The notes beneath the pieces were generated by a model. That model was given only the letters and a program-made list of their open reading frames with translations, searched no databases and was not told the origin of the DNA. A DNA stretch of 64,000 nucleotides from Prototheca cutis (taxonomy: Eukaryota > Chlorophyta > Trebouxiophyceae > Chlorellales > Chlorellaceae), in contig BCIH01000019.1 in assembly GCA_002897115.2 (NCBI GenBank), forward strand, positions 1-64,000, written 5' to 3'. Of this stretch, positions 13,201-24,975 are shown one piece after another. The position numbers were made by a program, and so were the translations under genes. Positions within the stretch are counted from its first letter, which is position 1. Each line of letters begins with the position of its first letter.

Positions 13201-15349
13201 CCACGTGCGCTTGCCTTAGCCGCGCTGGCCCGCCTTTGTGCGGCGCGGCGCTGGGCTGCCGCGCTGCGGTATGCGCTGGAGCGGCGCGTGGACCTCAACG
13301 TGCTCGCGGATTCCGCTTGGCCGCGCTTTCCTAAATCTGCGGCCGAAGTTCTGGCGGACGTCGCGGATGATGCTGCTGTCGCGGATCTGCTATCATCCCT
13401 GCGGCCGGGGTCGGTGCTCGAGGCCGGTGGCGTTTACGCCGGCTGCGACGAGTTTTCTGGAGATGGCGATGGGAACCACGAGCGTGGCCCGCTCAATGAC
13501 GATGCATTGTCGTCCCCAGACCAAGTCGCCCCCCCCCCATCGAGCGAGGACAAGGTGGCGACGGTCTGCGGCGCGATCCGCGCAGCAATCGAGGCCGGGC
13601 CCGGGGTCAGGTACCTGCGCACGCTGCTGGTCAGCCACGCGCGGTGCGGCGACCTTGAGGCCGCACTGCACCTGCTCAAGCGCATGAAAGACCTTGAGGC
13701 CGGTGTTGTTGGTGTTGAGAACCCTTCCGCAGCCCCATCAACCCCAGATCCGTACTCGTCCATGCCCATTCCAAGCGCGGAGAGCGGGCTGCGGCACCTG
13801 CTGCTGACGTCGAGCGAGGACACTCTGTATCGCACGGCCCTTGGCATGTACGAGCTGGACCTGGCGTATTTCGTCGTGGCGCACAGCCAAAAGGACCCCG
13901 GGGAGTACCTGCAGGAACTCGCGGGGTTTGCGGCAGTCCCCGTGGGTCCCCGGCGGCGTGCAGCCATCGACGAGCACCTGGGCCGGCATGCTTCGGCCCT
14001 GGGCAACCTGGTCGCCGCAGACACGTCCGACTGCTTTGACCGCGCGCTCGGGCTGGCGACCAAGCACGGCCTGCTCCGCACGCTTTGTGCGCTTTGTAGT
14101 GAAGGGAGCGCGCAGCGCTCGGCGGCGTTGACTGCCTTGGGCGCTGCCCTTGCTGACCGGGGGCGACACGAGGACGCGGGGATGGCGTACCTCGCCGCCG
14201 GGAAACGGGACCAAGCTCTGGACGCGTACGTCGCCGGCGCGCACTGGCGTGGTGCGCTTTCCTTAGCCGCCGAGCTGGGTCGGGATGCGGATGAGTTGAA
14301 GGGTCTCGCCTGCGAACTGGCCGATGATCTCGCTACCCGAGGCCGGCCCGCCGAAGCAGCAATGCTGCGCCTCGAGTACGCCCGGGACGTGGATGCTGCG
14401 GTGCCATTGCTCGCTGCAGCTGGGGAGTGGCGGGAAGCCTGGCGTGCGGCTCGGACACGGCGCCGGGGGGATCTGATCACGTCAACCCTCGCCCCCACCG
14501 CCGCGCGGCGCGCCCAGGAAATCCTGGCCGACGCCGAAGAAAGCGCGGTGCGCGTCACGAAATACCGCACGCGCATGGAGTCCTTGGCGCAGCGGCGCCG
14601 TGACCTAGCTCTCGCTGTGGGCAAAGATGATGACGACGAGAATGCTGCGGGCTATGGAGACGACGGCATCAACAACGATGATGCGGCGTCGACGTGCAGC
14701 GTCGTGAGTGGGCTGAGTGCGTATACAGATACCACGACGACGGCTTCGGCGGCACCCAGTGCTCGCAGCGCCACGTCGGCGGCGTCCACCGTCGGCGGGC
14801 GCCGGCGACAGAGCGCCAAGTCCAAGCGCAAGGCGACGACCAACCGCGTCCGGCAGGGCAGCCCCGAAGAGGAAGACCAGCTCGCACGCATCTTGTTGTC
14901 CCTCGCACCCAGCGCGGGTCTCTGCACCGAGGTGCTCGTGTGTTTGTGTGCCCTTTGTGGCCCTTATTTATTGGGAGCATGAATGAATTCATGGGAGTTT
15001 TGGGGATGAAGAATTTTTTTCTCCTTTTTTTGTGTGAAGCAATGTGCATATCCACTCTCTCCTTAAAACCCTAACCCTGAAACCCTGACAGGTGGGCCAG
15101 CTGACGGAGTTGCTGGTGATGCTGGGACACGAGCAGGACGCGAGGGTGCTGCAGCGGGCAGTCGGTGACTTGGTGACGGCACAAGCCGATGCTGCTGCGA
15201 CCATCCTGGCGTCACCGCCGCCGGGCATGCGTGATCCGGAGCGCCCCGACAAGCCCAGCGACGACCTCCGGCTCCAAGTGCTTCAGCAGGGAATCGAAGC
15301 CAAGGCCGCAGCCTGGAAGTGGGACCTCCTCCGGAATCCCGAAGTTTGA
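10298..15349 (+). CDS. ELP1: Elongator complex protein 1 (ELP1/IKI3/IKAP)
   Basis: Scaffold subunit of Elongator, needed for wobble-uridine modification of tRNA in the cytosol. Four exons, 10298-10453, 10659-10916, 11131-14931 and 15092-15349, all phase 0, 1491 codons (1490 aa; animal ELP1 is about 1330). The N-terminal half is the double WD40 propeller (AAWSPDEARLAVVTGSN near residue 120; ATAPGKSAAHGLAIWDGQTG after). The C-terminal half is an alpha-helical TPR-like solenoid (EHLGRHASALGNL, MAYLAAGKRDQALDAY). The diagnostic basic tRNA-binding patch is near residue 1390 (RRRQSAKSKRKATTNRVRQG), followed by SPEEEDQLARIL, matching ELP1 of animals and plants. Extra length comes from Ala/Ser/Thr-rich insertions between propeller blades (about 11400-11600). 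Confidence 0.93.
15068..15091 (+). repeat. Telomere-like CCCTAA repeat at an intron end
   Basis: The last ELP1 intron ends with aaccctaaccctgaaaccc followed by tgacag, so degenerate CCCTAA/CCCTGAAA units form the sequence directly before the splice acceptor. Confidence 0.6.
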
Positions 15350-15738
15350 GAGAAGAAGCAGCAGCAGCTTTGCTCGTAGTTGTTTACTCTACCGTGTGGC
15401 AATCTGCTGCATGTGATGCTCAGCCTGTCTGGACTTGTGCGTCATGGCTCCTCGTCCTCTTCATTCACTTTGGTGGGTACCATGCGGCACCCAAACCAGC
15501 ACACCTTTCCAGCGGCGTGCATGACACAACAGAATCAGCCAAGCAACAAAGCCAAGCAATCGCTGCGATGCGAAACATGAAAAAAAATGGTTGTGCGCAC
15601 CAAGACACGTAACAAGGGTAACAGCTCGGAACGGCGAGATTCGTTTTGGCGAGCAATTTTCGTCCAGCAAGGAAAAGAAGCGCAATTGCAGAGCTGCCCG
15701 GCCACGGGGCTTGTGGAAACCCTTGCCTTTAAAATCGA
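15350..15738. other. Intergenic region between convergent genes
   Basis: 3' flanks of ELP1 and the cyclic phosphodiesterase. No gene seen. Confidence 0.5.
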
Positions 15739-16773
15739 TCATCGGCCTCCTTCCAGCGGGATGGTGGCCACCAGCTCCCATGACCTCAGGCTCTTGTCCT
15801 CGGTAGGTGTCTTCCAGACCGACAGGCTGTCCACTCGGAAGCCGCCCGGAAGCTGGTCGCCCTGGCCGCTCCCAAACAGCCGCTGCTGTGCCTCTGAAGC
15901 CGCTGCACTCCTGCAGTTTTGTGATAATGCAGTGGTGGGTTTGGATCAGGTGGTTGGTCCTGCACCATGACACCCCACCCCAATGTATAACAACACCATG
16001 TACCATCAAACAGTGGTATCCACATGCCCGACACCCCCGGGCTCACTTTTCCTCTGGGGAGATGTCTGAATACAGCAGGGAAAGGTGAGGAAAGTACGGA
16101 GCATCAGACTCAATGTCAAAGGCCTCCCGTGCCTTGAGCGCCGCCGCCGTCACCGGGGCCGTCTGCTTGCATTTGATCAGCACGCACTGGAAGAAAAAGG
16201 CGCCGGTCCCCACTTGATCAAACTCGATGTCGTAAGGCTGCAGAGGTGTGGGGGATTAGAGTTTTGTCGCCAGAGTGGCCGCAATCCCATGTCTCCTTCT
16301 GACTTGAAACACAAGGGCTGTGCCACAGCTCGACCAACATGCAATTGCAGCACCCACCCGCCGACTGATCGATTAACCAGCGTACCACGAGGTGCCGGGC
16401 GAGTTCATCAGCTTTGGTCATCACATCCTGTTCGGTACCCTCGATGCCGCCCAGCAGTGTGACGTGCGGGTCGAATCGCGGCGCGTCAGCCGCAGTTCCG
16501 GCCTGGAGTGCCATCTCCGTTTGCAGTCGCTGGTTGAAGGGGTGGTCTGCAATGTGCCATGGGGGGGTAAACGGGGTTGATGCAAGATCTCAGGGTCATA
16601 GAAGGGAAGTTGAGAGTTCCGGGAACGATCCCGTTGGCCCGGGATCGTCCTCCGCAAGAAGAGAGCCCACCAGGTGCACACACACCACCATTCAGCACCC
16701 GAGATTCCGCACCCTGCTCCCCATGGTGGGGCATGAGCCAGAGCGAGTAGGACGCTGTCGCCGACGCAGCCAT
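15739..16773 (-). CDS. Cyclic phosphodiesterase-like 2H phosphoesterase
   Basis: Member of the 2H phosphoesterase superfamily closest to plant/yeast cyclic phosphodiesterases (CPDase), which open ADP-ribose 1'',2''-cyclic phosphate from tRNA splicing. Exons 16689-16773, 16386-16546, 16047-16237, 15739-15910 give 203 codons (202 aa), the usual size. Start MAASATASYSLWLMP gives the conserved first strand. The two catalytic H-x-T/S motifs are visible: HVTLLGG near residue 50 and HLSLLYSD near residue 133. Splice phases 1, 0 and 2 fit. Cytosolic role inferred. Confidence 0.88.
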
Positions 16774-18253
16774 CCCTGGTCGTCGCTTGAACACAGATGT
16801 TGGTGCGAGGACGCCGCGCATTTGGACGGGACCCCTCACGTGCAGAAAGAGCAGTTCCGGCCGGCACGGTTGGGCCCGACACCGTCCTCCCGACAGGAGT
16901 GCTCCAGGAACAGCCGGGTTGCCCGTCCTCAGACGCCCAAATTTTGCATCACATTCGGTACGCATACCATGTTCGTACCGTTCGAGATGGGTCCTCCTGG
17001 AGGGCAGCGGCCCGAGCTTCCTAGGTCCAGGGATCTGGTGGCCCTGCGGATTCCCGGCGAGGCGACACACGGACGAACCGTTTCCGAGGCTTTGCCTGTT
17101 TTCCTTGTGTGATCAGCCCTGATCTGTGCTGACAGAAGCTTCAGCATTCACAAGCACGATGGTTTCGCTGACCATTGACAATGTCCATTCTAACATGATG
17201 CCGTACCGGGTGGATGCGGGCCGCGGCCGTGTGGGCGATCAACGAGTGCCACGGCATCTGCCCGGTATCGGTCGGGGCGACAGAGAGAGTATCGCAGGCC
17301 CCACACTCTTCTGTACCTTGCCTCACTGGAGTTTGTTCGTCATGGTAGCTCTTTCTGTGACGTGATCAAGCTTATCAGCGCGACTTTAGCTGTCGAGTCC
17401 TATTGAGATCTTCGCCCAAAGGCTGCGTCATGGCAATGGTTCCCCGTGTGGGGGAATGAGGCGACAAGTCCGGCAGGAGGTCCACAGCACGGTTCTCGGT
17501 CGCCAATGCATTCCCTGGAAGAGTCTAATGTGACTTGGATCACATGGAACGAGTGCTTTTCTCAGGTGAGAGGACTGCACAAGCTCTTTGGCCCATCCAA
17601 TGCTGCGCTGCACGGCTCATGATCTCCAAACCATTGGATGCAGCACGCCAGCGCCAACAATGCAGAGCATGTGATTTCAAAGTCCACCTCGTTCAGCATG
17701 TGGAAGTGTTCGGGCACAATGCACTACACTGGTTGACTTGACAATATGGTCCCAGTGACTCCATGTAAACAATCATGTGTTTCTTGAGCATCTGCCATGT
17801 CTGCCTGCGCATAAACGCCTCCATGTCTGCAGAGTGTGCCGAGATGTCGGGCTCGTTCTCTCATGGAGTATTTGGTGCAATGCACATTTCTCTGCACACA
17901 GCATCCTGCATGCCGGACCGTCTTCATGCCATGGTGCACACCCGTGGTGCACCGAGACAATGTCGATGTCGTCCTAATCAAAACGACCNGGAATGTATGT
18001 CAGCATGTTATCGGAACAAGTTCAGTGTGCAATTTTGACGGGCTCTGTGACAACCAGCACCTCAACCACCCCGTCAGCCACTAGCTGTTCTGGCATTCCG
18101 GCCGAGGCGGCTGAGGTGGGGGTGCAGATCATCACAGCCGGTTCATCGCCCACCCAAAACACCATCGGGCAATGCAGATCGGCAGGGTTTTATAACTAAA
18201 GTTTCACGCAATGAACAGTGTTGGGCGATACTGAGAGCGCCCAGAAGGGGAGC
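16774..18253. other. Long intergenic region
   Basis: About 1.5 kb without supportable coding sequence between the divergent CPDase and HugZ-like genes. Short frames on both strands have irregular codon use and no family pattern. One ambiguous base lies at 17990. No tRNA-like cloverleaf or strong repeat was noticed. Confidence 0.45.
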
Positions 18254-19600
18254 ATGCTGCTGAGCGCGGCGGCCCTGTGTCGGAGCTCGCGGGCTCTGTG
18301 GCCCTCGGTGGCGCGGGGACCCAGCTTGCCGGCCCCCCTTGCCCGTGCATGGAGCAGCCAGGAATCCGAGGGATCTGAGGATGGGCTACCTGCCCTGCAA
18401 CAAGCCAAGGCATTGCTGTCCGGCAACGCCCGCGCCCAACTGACCACAGGCCGGGCAGGGGCCCCTGCAGCTGGGGATGAGCCCAAGGTCACCTCCTGCC
18501 TGGTCCACGCCCCCGCCCCCCGGGGCCTCCCGCCCTTGGTGCTCCTGCACCCCACGCTGCACGCCCAGGCCCTGCAAGACATTGCCACCGCCGATGCACA
18601 TACACCCGCCAGCCTGTGCTACGGCGGTACCGACCCGCCGGCCCTCGTTCAACGACTGCGGGCCATTGGCTGGCAGCCGCCACGGCTGCTGTTACTAGGC
18701 GCCCTCCGCCCCCTGCCGTCCTCGGAGGTCACTGTTCTTGGTGGTGGTTGGCGGTGCTGTCGCTTTAAGGGGGTTGGATTCCTGTCAGTGGGCGGGACAG
18801 GGTTCCCTTTTCATGCCGGATGCTCATCGGCTGCCGCCACTGACACCGCTCACCCACCCATCCCCAACCCCCACATACACCCTCTTCTTTCCATCCATCC
18901 ACAGCTCGCGTTCCAGTTGGGTGAGGCGCGGCGGTGCTGGCAGGGCACGGCGCTAGAGGCGCAACTCCCGCCTGATGAGGAACTGGCGCAACTCCGTGGC
19001 TTCACAATGGCCGAGCCTTCGACCTGCCTCCTCGTCGCTGGTGGCTCACGGAAGGAGCTGGACCCGGAAGCCGTCGATGCCGCGCTCCTCGATCCCTTGG
19101 GTACGGCTGTATTCTTTGATGTTCGTTGATGTGACGTGGTGTGACTTGGGGGCCGTTCCCAACCAAGAAACTGCTACGCACTTGCCTGCAACGCCCATCC
19201 CTTTCCCAACCAACTACATCCCACCCAGCTGCATCCTCCCACCACCCCTTCACTGCCCCCCAAAAACCGAACAGCCTGGCATCAGCAGGACCTGTTGACA
19301 CGGCTCAGTGACGACCCCGACTGGCAGGCGGCGCTGCAGCTCTTCTGCGCTGCATACTTGGGCGTCGAGACGGCGCCGGGCGCGATGGCCGTGGCCGTCG
19401 ACCGGCAGGGCCTGTCGGTGCTGGCACCCGCTGCAACGGACACGCCGGACAAGCCGTTGGCACGCTGGCACCAGTTCCGCTTTGCGTTCCAGCGCGAGGC
19501 GCGCGGGCCACAGGAATTCATGCGCATCCTGGAGAGCATGCGTGAGGAGGTGCTCGAAGCTGCAGGGGCAGGCGGGCCTGGTGATGACCAGTCAAACTGA
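18254..19600 (+). CDS. HugZ-like protein: pyridoxamine-phosphate-oxidase-like split barrel plus DUF2470-like C-terminus
   Basis: Three exons, 18254-18727, 18905-19100 and 19275-19600, give 332 codons (331 aa). The N-terminus (MLLSAAALCRSSRALWP) is a plastid/mitochondrial-type leader. Residues 50-230 follow the split-barrel order seen in HugZ and plastid PNPOx-like proteins: ALLSGNARAQLTT, then a PLVLLHPTLHAQAL strand-helix, then SLCYGG, then a LLLLGALRPLP strand. Residues 240-325 resemble DUF2470, with a helix ending AAYLGVETAPGAMAVAVDRQGL. I see no diagnostic haem or flavin ligand. Related plant proteins act in tetrapyrrole regulation or haem breakdown in plastids; that role is inferred here. 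The third exon begins at 19275, the only acceptor that keeps frame and the conserved WHQQDLL segment. Confidence 0.6.
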
Positions 19601-19969
19601 GCTGGGCATCCTTTGGAGTCGAGAACTGCAGGGTCTGTCCTCATTGAACCCCAGGGTTCGTTGCTGTTGTTTTGTCCTCTTCTTCCCATGCCCCAATGGA
19701 CCCGCCCGCCCAAATCCCGGCAAACAGACTTGCAGTCGTTTTATGCAGGTGCATGTGCACGACACGACAAACATCTTGCGCTGCGCGCGCGCGTGCGCGC
19801 GCGTGTGTGTGTGTGTGTGTGTACACTTATTTGGTAATGAGGGGCGAGCGTCATGAAATGATGATCTAGTCTGTCAGACAGTGAGATGGTGGGTTTGAGT
19901 ATATGCGGCCAGCGGCGGCCCCGGGGGGGTCTCGCACCTCTCCGACTCCCTTCCCCCTCTGAGCATCGC
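19601..19969. other. Convergent intergenic region containing a (CG/TG)n tract
   Basis: 3' flanks of the HugZ-like and B3 genes. It holds an alternating purine-pyrimidine tract at about 19782-19826. Confidence 0.6.
19782..19826. repeat. Alternating CG then GT dinucleotide tract
   Basis: Runs of CGCGCG and TGCGCG pass into about eleven GT units, ending gtgtacac: an unbroken purine-pyrimidine alternation of about 45 bp, a classic Z-DNA-prone sequence. Confidence 0.85.
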
Positions 19970-21966
19970 CTAGTGAGCGGCAGCGGAGAGCGTGGGCATC
20001 ATGGCCGCCACGTCGGCCAGCGCGCCCAGGGACGCATGTCGTGCGGCCCCCCGCGGCGCCGGCACAGATTTGGACCCGGCACCCAGCTCGACCGGCGGCG
20101 GCGACCGCGCCGCGGGTGCGGCCAGCGGCGCAAACAGAGCTGCCTCCAGCGCCTCCCCCGCCGCCTCTCGACTGTCAAAAAACGCCTGGTACGGCTCGCC
20201 GCAGATGTTGACAATTGCCGTCCAGCACCCGCCCTGGGTCGCAACCTACATGCAGCGTTTGTTTTTTCCTTCGAGGGGGATATTTTGGTATTCAAAAAGG
20301 GGATGGCCACCAACTGCCATGTGGCCTGGGTCAGAAGCAGCTGTCTCAGGAGAAATCACGACACGCAGCACTGCGGAATGAACAATGCCACAGGCACGGC
20401 AACAATCCAGTTGGTTGGAGACGGTGGGCGGCAAGTATGCAGGCCAGACTTTCCCCCACCCGTGCAACGTCCCCATTCTTCAATACGGCACCGAGGCACC
20501 GGGACACCCCGCTGATGGGTCATGGAACCCTGGCCATCAATCTGCCTGGCCAGCACCACACGACCCGTGCCCTGCCGNGCCGGCTCGCCCCCGGTCCCAG
20601 ACCACCGCCCACCCACCCGCGAGGCCTCGTGCGCAGAGCCGTTGAGCATGGCCCGGAAAACGCCGTCCCTCCGGATGGGCAACGAATAGCCGCCCCAATA
20701 CGCCATGTGCGGGCCCTGCATCCATTATTTTTTGGTTAGGATGGTGGTTGTGGGTACGTGAGAAACAGAGCTTGTCGCAGGGCGGCATGCTAGTCCCTGC
20801 TTCGGCAGCGGAGATCTTTCCAGACCAAACCAAAGAAAAATGGAGAGGAACAGCACGCCACAAACAGCTAGCACGGAGCTAAGCTCGCACCTGGACCGCG
20901 GCCTGCTTGGCCTTCAAGCGCTTGGCCTTGGGCACCTCCTGCGGTGCGGGCTTGGGAGCCTTGCCCTGCCGCCGAGCGGCCGCGGCCTCAGTGAGGCGCT
21001 TGCTCGTCGTTTTCCTGCAGTGGGCGAGAAAAAGGAGGAGCTGCTTGTCCTGGCTGTCAGGCCAACGTGTCCGTGGCAATGGTGGGCCACTCACTCATTT
21101 GCACCAAAAAATTTCCAGGTGGTGGTCAATGTAGACGGTGGTGTTCAGGAGAGGTGCCACGACCACATGTCCGGCCACGCACCGTGACAGGTCCTCCTTG
21201 GTTCCCTTGCGCCCGCACACATAGTACTGGCCATCCGCGTTTCTCGAAAAGATGAGCACGTCGCCGACTTGCAACCGGTAGCGGTTCAGCATGTCCTGAG
21301 CATTCTCCATCAAGTACCTGCGCCGGAGGAGAACGGCCATGCGTATGTGTGGGCCCGATCACCGGTCTGCTGTCCGTAGCCGACACATCAACATCCAAGT
21401 GTGTCACAACGCACAATCCATGCATTTCCAGGGCACCGCTCACATGCGTGAGGCGTTGTTGATCCAAAACCGGAATCGGATGTTATGCTTCTTGTTAAAT
21501 GTGTCGATGATGGGGAGGATCTGGCCCATCTGGGAGTCCACTTCTGGGAAATGGGTCTCCGCTTGGCTCTGCATGAAGATAATGCATCAGACCATTGTCG
21601 CCAATGAGATGGGATGCCGGGCATTCCCGTCCACCAAGCACCAGCCCGTCGGACCCACTCCGGCATCCGTGTCACCGGGCCGGATCCTGTTCCGCCTACA
21701 CGCCGGCCCCATGAAAACAACCGAGCAAGCAAGCTTGGCCTTTCCATGCGGCAGCGTCCATGCCCGCTCCGGCATTCTCCCACACCGGCATGCTATCTCG
21801 GCTCCACAAGCTCGATCACCTTTGGGATGACGATTCGGCCGTGGCCATTGGCATCGCTCGTCGTCAGTACCTTCTCAAACAAAATGTCCGTTCCCATGGA
21901 CAGCAGCTTCGCCATGGCCTCATCTCGGCTTGGAGTCTCTCCCTTTTTAGACGACATGTCTCCCAT
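19970..21966 (-). CDS. B3-domain transcription factor (VAL/ABI3-like B3)
   Basis: DNA-binding regulator of the green-lineage B3 superfamily. Six exons: 21820-21966, 21444-21568, 21105-21317, 20891-21014, 20617-20715, 19970-20245, giving 328 codons (327 aa). The B3 domain spans about residues 30-145: LFEKVLTTSDANGHGRIVIP, FPEV, FRFWINNASRMY, and LQVGDVLIFSRN, in the order and spacing of ABI3/VAL B3 domains. A basic Lys/Arg/Ala-rich stretch follows (KAKRLKAKQAA, probable nuclear localisation). The C-terminal 120 residues include a Trp-rich unit and GGCWTAIVNICGEPYQAFFD followed by an EAAGEAL helix, which weakly recalls an AP2-type strand-helix. Splice phases close exactly. Confidence 0.87.
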
Positions 21967-22963
21967 CAGACTCCGCCGACTGCCTCACTTGCGGCCCAGC
22001 ATCCAGGGCGTGCCAACCCTGCCCTGCCAACCCTCGCCGCGTCCAGCACCAAAAGACAGGCACAGCAGTGCCGGCTCCCGCCCGCTTGCGGCTACAATGC
22101 CAACAATGTATTTGAAAACGCGTTGTTGTGTCGTGCGGGACGAATTGGACACATCTACCGAAGAATTCGTGCGAGGGGGCTCTGCCAACTCCATCAGGGC
22201 GGAGGAAAGCATGAAAACCTCAGTTGCCGAGTGCCGACTCCGAGCCCCCGTATGGTCGGCATATTCGGCGACATGAACAGCTACATTCGCCGCAGAAAAT
22301 GTGATCATGACGAAATAATGAGCTGTGAATCGCCGTGCGTCGCTTCCTGATTGCTGGGGAACTGGGCCGTGTTGCTCTTGATGGTTGTAGCCATGGTAAC
22401 CCGTTGCCGAGACGACATCAATTTGGCGTTTCCATGGAGAGGCCAGATTGCATGTGGGGTCTAGTAAACGCAATGAACATGCTTTAGAAGCGTCTACAGT
22501 AGATATTTGGAAGTTCCTACCCAGAGTCCGCGCTCTGCCACAAGATGTGAGCACTGACGAGGCGTACCGTACTGAGGTATGGCACCGCGTCCAAAGCGAG
22601 AGCAGAGATCCTGTCAACTCGCCTGCTGGCGGCATTCCAAACACCTGGACTCGGATATCCTCGCCAATGCGAGGAAAATGCATCCCTTCCATGGCTTGAC
22701 ATCCCCTGTTGGCTTGCGTGGTGCAGTGTCCGCATCATCCTCGTCAGCTTCAGGCACACTCGGCACACCAACCCGAAATTAGCAAAGCGCTTGCCATACA
22801 TAAACTGCAAGCTCGCAGTGCCAGACGCATCTGTGTTCAAAGATTTCTCGCAGTATTGTCACGCGCATCTCTTCAGCGTGCTGTCCGCGCCTCAATTTCG
22901 GAGGAATCGATCGGATAAGACCAGTACTCTCGACAACTTCTTGAGGGTGCCGCACGCTTCGTC
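21967..22963. other. Divergent promoter region, B3 factor / acyl-CoA synthetase
   Basis: About 1 kb of shared upstream sequence. Open frames present here have no family signal. Nothing else identified. Confidence 0.45.
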
Positions 22964-24975
22964 ATGCTGACCACGCGCATGCAGGACGACACCCCCCTGG
23001 TGGTCACCAGATGCATCGATTATGCTGCCCGCTACCACGGCGAGACGGAGTTGGTGTCCCGCCTGCCCGAGGGTGGCATCATCCGGACCTGCTACGCCGA
23101 GGTGGCGCTGAGGGCAAAGTCCTTTGCCGTCTCCCTCCAGGATGCCGGGATCAAGTGCGTGGATTAATGTTCCGATGATTTTATGGGTTGATAAGGTTCA
23201 ATTTCCCCTGGAGGGAGGGGAAGCAATCTACGTGGCCTGAAGGGGGCCCCCAATCCATGCTCTTGGAGGAGGGAGTTGGACCAGGCACCAGCGTTAGAAC
23301 AGTGTTGGGCATGGAGGTCTAGATCCCTGCCCTTTTCCCGATCACGATTTCTCCTGAGAACAACCCCAACAGCGCGATTCCACCACATGCTCACAGGCAG
23401 GGCGAGCGCATCTGCACGCTGGCGTGGAACACCCACCGTCACTTGGAGTGCTGGTACGGCATCATGGGCACGGGTGCCGTGTGCCACACGCTCAACCCCC
23501 GGCTCTTTGACGCCGACCTCGAGTACATCATCAACGACGCCGAGGACACAACCCTGATCTCGGACATCACCTTTGCGGAGATGGTCGACAGGATTGCGCC
23601 CAAGCTCCCGACCGTCAAGCGCTACATCTTCCTGTGCCCCCCCGAGCACCTGCCGCGGATGAAGAACGTGCGTCCCGAGAGTTACGAGGCTGTCCTTGCC
23701 CAGTACATGCCGCGGGCGGGGAGCTTCAACTGGCCTGAACTGGACGAGCGGTTGCCCTGCGGGCTGTGCTACACCAGTGGGACCACGGGCCGGCCCAAGG
23801 GCGTGCTGTACTCGCACCGCTCCAACGTGCTGCACGCGCTGATGATCGCGCTGCCCGACTGCGTGGGTCTGGGCGCGACAGACAGCGCGCTGCCCGTGGT
23901 GCCCATGTTCCACGCGAATTCCTGGGGCATGGCGTTTGCCGCGCCGCTGGCGGGCTCGCGGCTGGTCATGCCCGCGGGGGCGTTGGATGGGCAATCTGTG
24001 TACGAGCTGTTGCGGGACGAGCGCGTCACCGTCACCGCCGGCGTGCCCACGGTGTGGCTGGCGCTGCAAGCCCACATGGAGGCCGATCCATCCCGCCGCC
24101 TGCCCGACCTGCGCGTCCTGGTCGTGGGCGGCGCGGCCTGCCCGCGAAAGCTTCTGGACTTTTTCTGGGAGCAGCAGGGCATCGACCTGCGCCAGTCATG
24201 GGGGATGACAGAGACCAGCCCCCTGGGCACCGTCGGTGCACCGAGGTGGACGCCCAAGCCGCTGTCCATCGACGAACATCGCCGGCTCAAACTCACCCAG
24301 GGGCGGCCCCATTTCTTCGCCGAGCTGCGTATCATCAACGACGAGGGCCAGGAGCTGCCCTGGGACGGCAAGGCCTTTGGCGAGTTGCAGATCCGGGGGC
24401 CCATTGTTCTGGAGTCTTATTTCAAGTATTCAAAGCCCGCAGTCGACGGGGACCGCTGGTTCTCGACGGGCGACGTCAGCTTCATCACGCCCGAGGGCTA
24501 CATGCAAATCACCGATCGCAGCAAGGACGTCATCAAGTCGGGTGGCGAATGGATCTCCAGCATCGAAATTGAGAACGCTGCGGTGGGACACCCGGCACTC
24601 GCCGAAGCAGCCGTCATCGCCATTCCCCATCCAAAGTGGACCGAACGGCCCCTGCTCGTCGCCGTAGCCAAGCCAGGCCAGGTGCGGATTCTTTGTTTTA
24701 TTGGTTGTTCAGTTTAGTAATCTGTTGTGTAATTTATTGCATAGTTTGTGATCTGGCTTGGCTCTCAGTCCTCAACCACCACCCAACAACATTGACAGAA
24801 CCCGAGCAAGGAAGATGTTCTGAACTTCCTCAAGGACAAGATTGCCAAGTGGTGGGTGCCCGACGACGTCGTGTTTGTCAAGGAGATCCCACACACCGCC
24901 ACGGGCAAGATTTCCAAGCTCACGCTGCGCCAGCAACTCGGCGGATACTCCTTTGGCCCCTCGTCCAAGCTCTAA
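22964..24975 (+). CDS. Acyl-CoA synthetase (AMP-binding), peroxisomal
   Basis: Adenylate-forming acid:CoA ligase of the medium/long-chain fatty-acyl-CoA synthetase type. Exons 22964-23154, 23397-24681 and 24799-24975 give 551 codons (550 aa), normal for the family. Motifs: P-loop [23 protein letters not shown], the A5 motif [13 protein letters not shown]7 RWFSTGDV, and the C-terminal catalytic lysine in TATGKISK. The protein ends in SKL, a canonical type 1 peroxisomal targeting signal. Start [13 protein letters not shown] fits the family N-terminus (DTPLL...AARYHGDTEIVSR pattern). It likely activates fatty acids or related carboxylates for beta-oxidation; substrate is not readable. Confidence 0.93.

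Noticed and set aside
13434..14624. 396-codon open frame antisense to ELP1
   Set aside because: It is a shadow of GC-rich coding sequence: Arg/Ser/Ala-rich, with no family pattern, and fully overlaps well-conserved ELP1 exon 3.
16774..18253. Search for tRNA or other RNA genes in the longest intergenic region
   Set aside because: No A-box/B-box pair or foldable cloverleaf was found by eye; a covariance search would be needed to exclude divergent RNAs.
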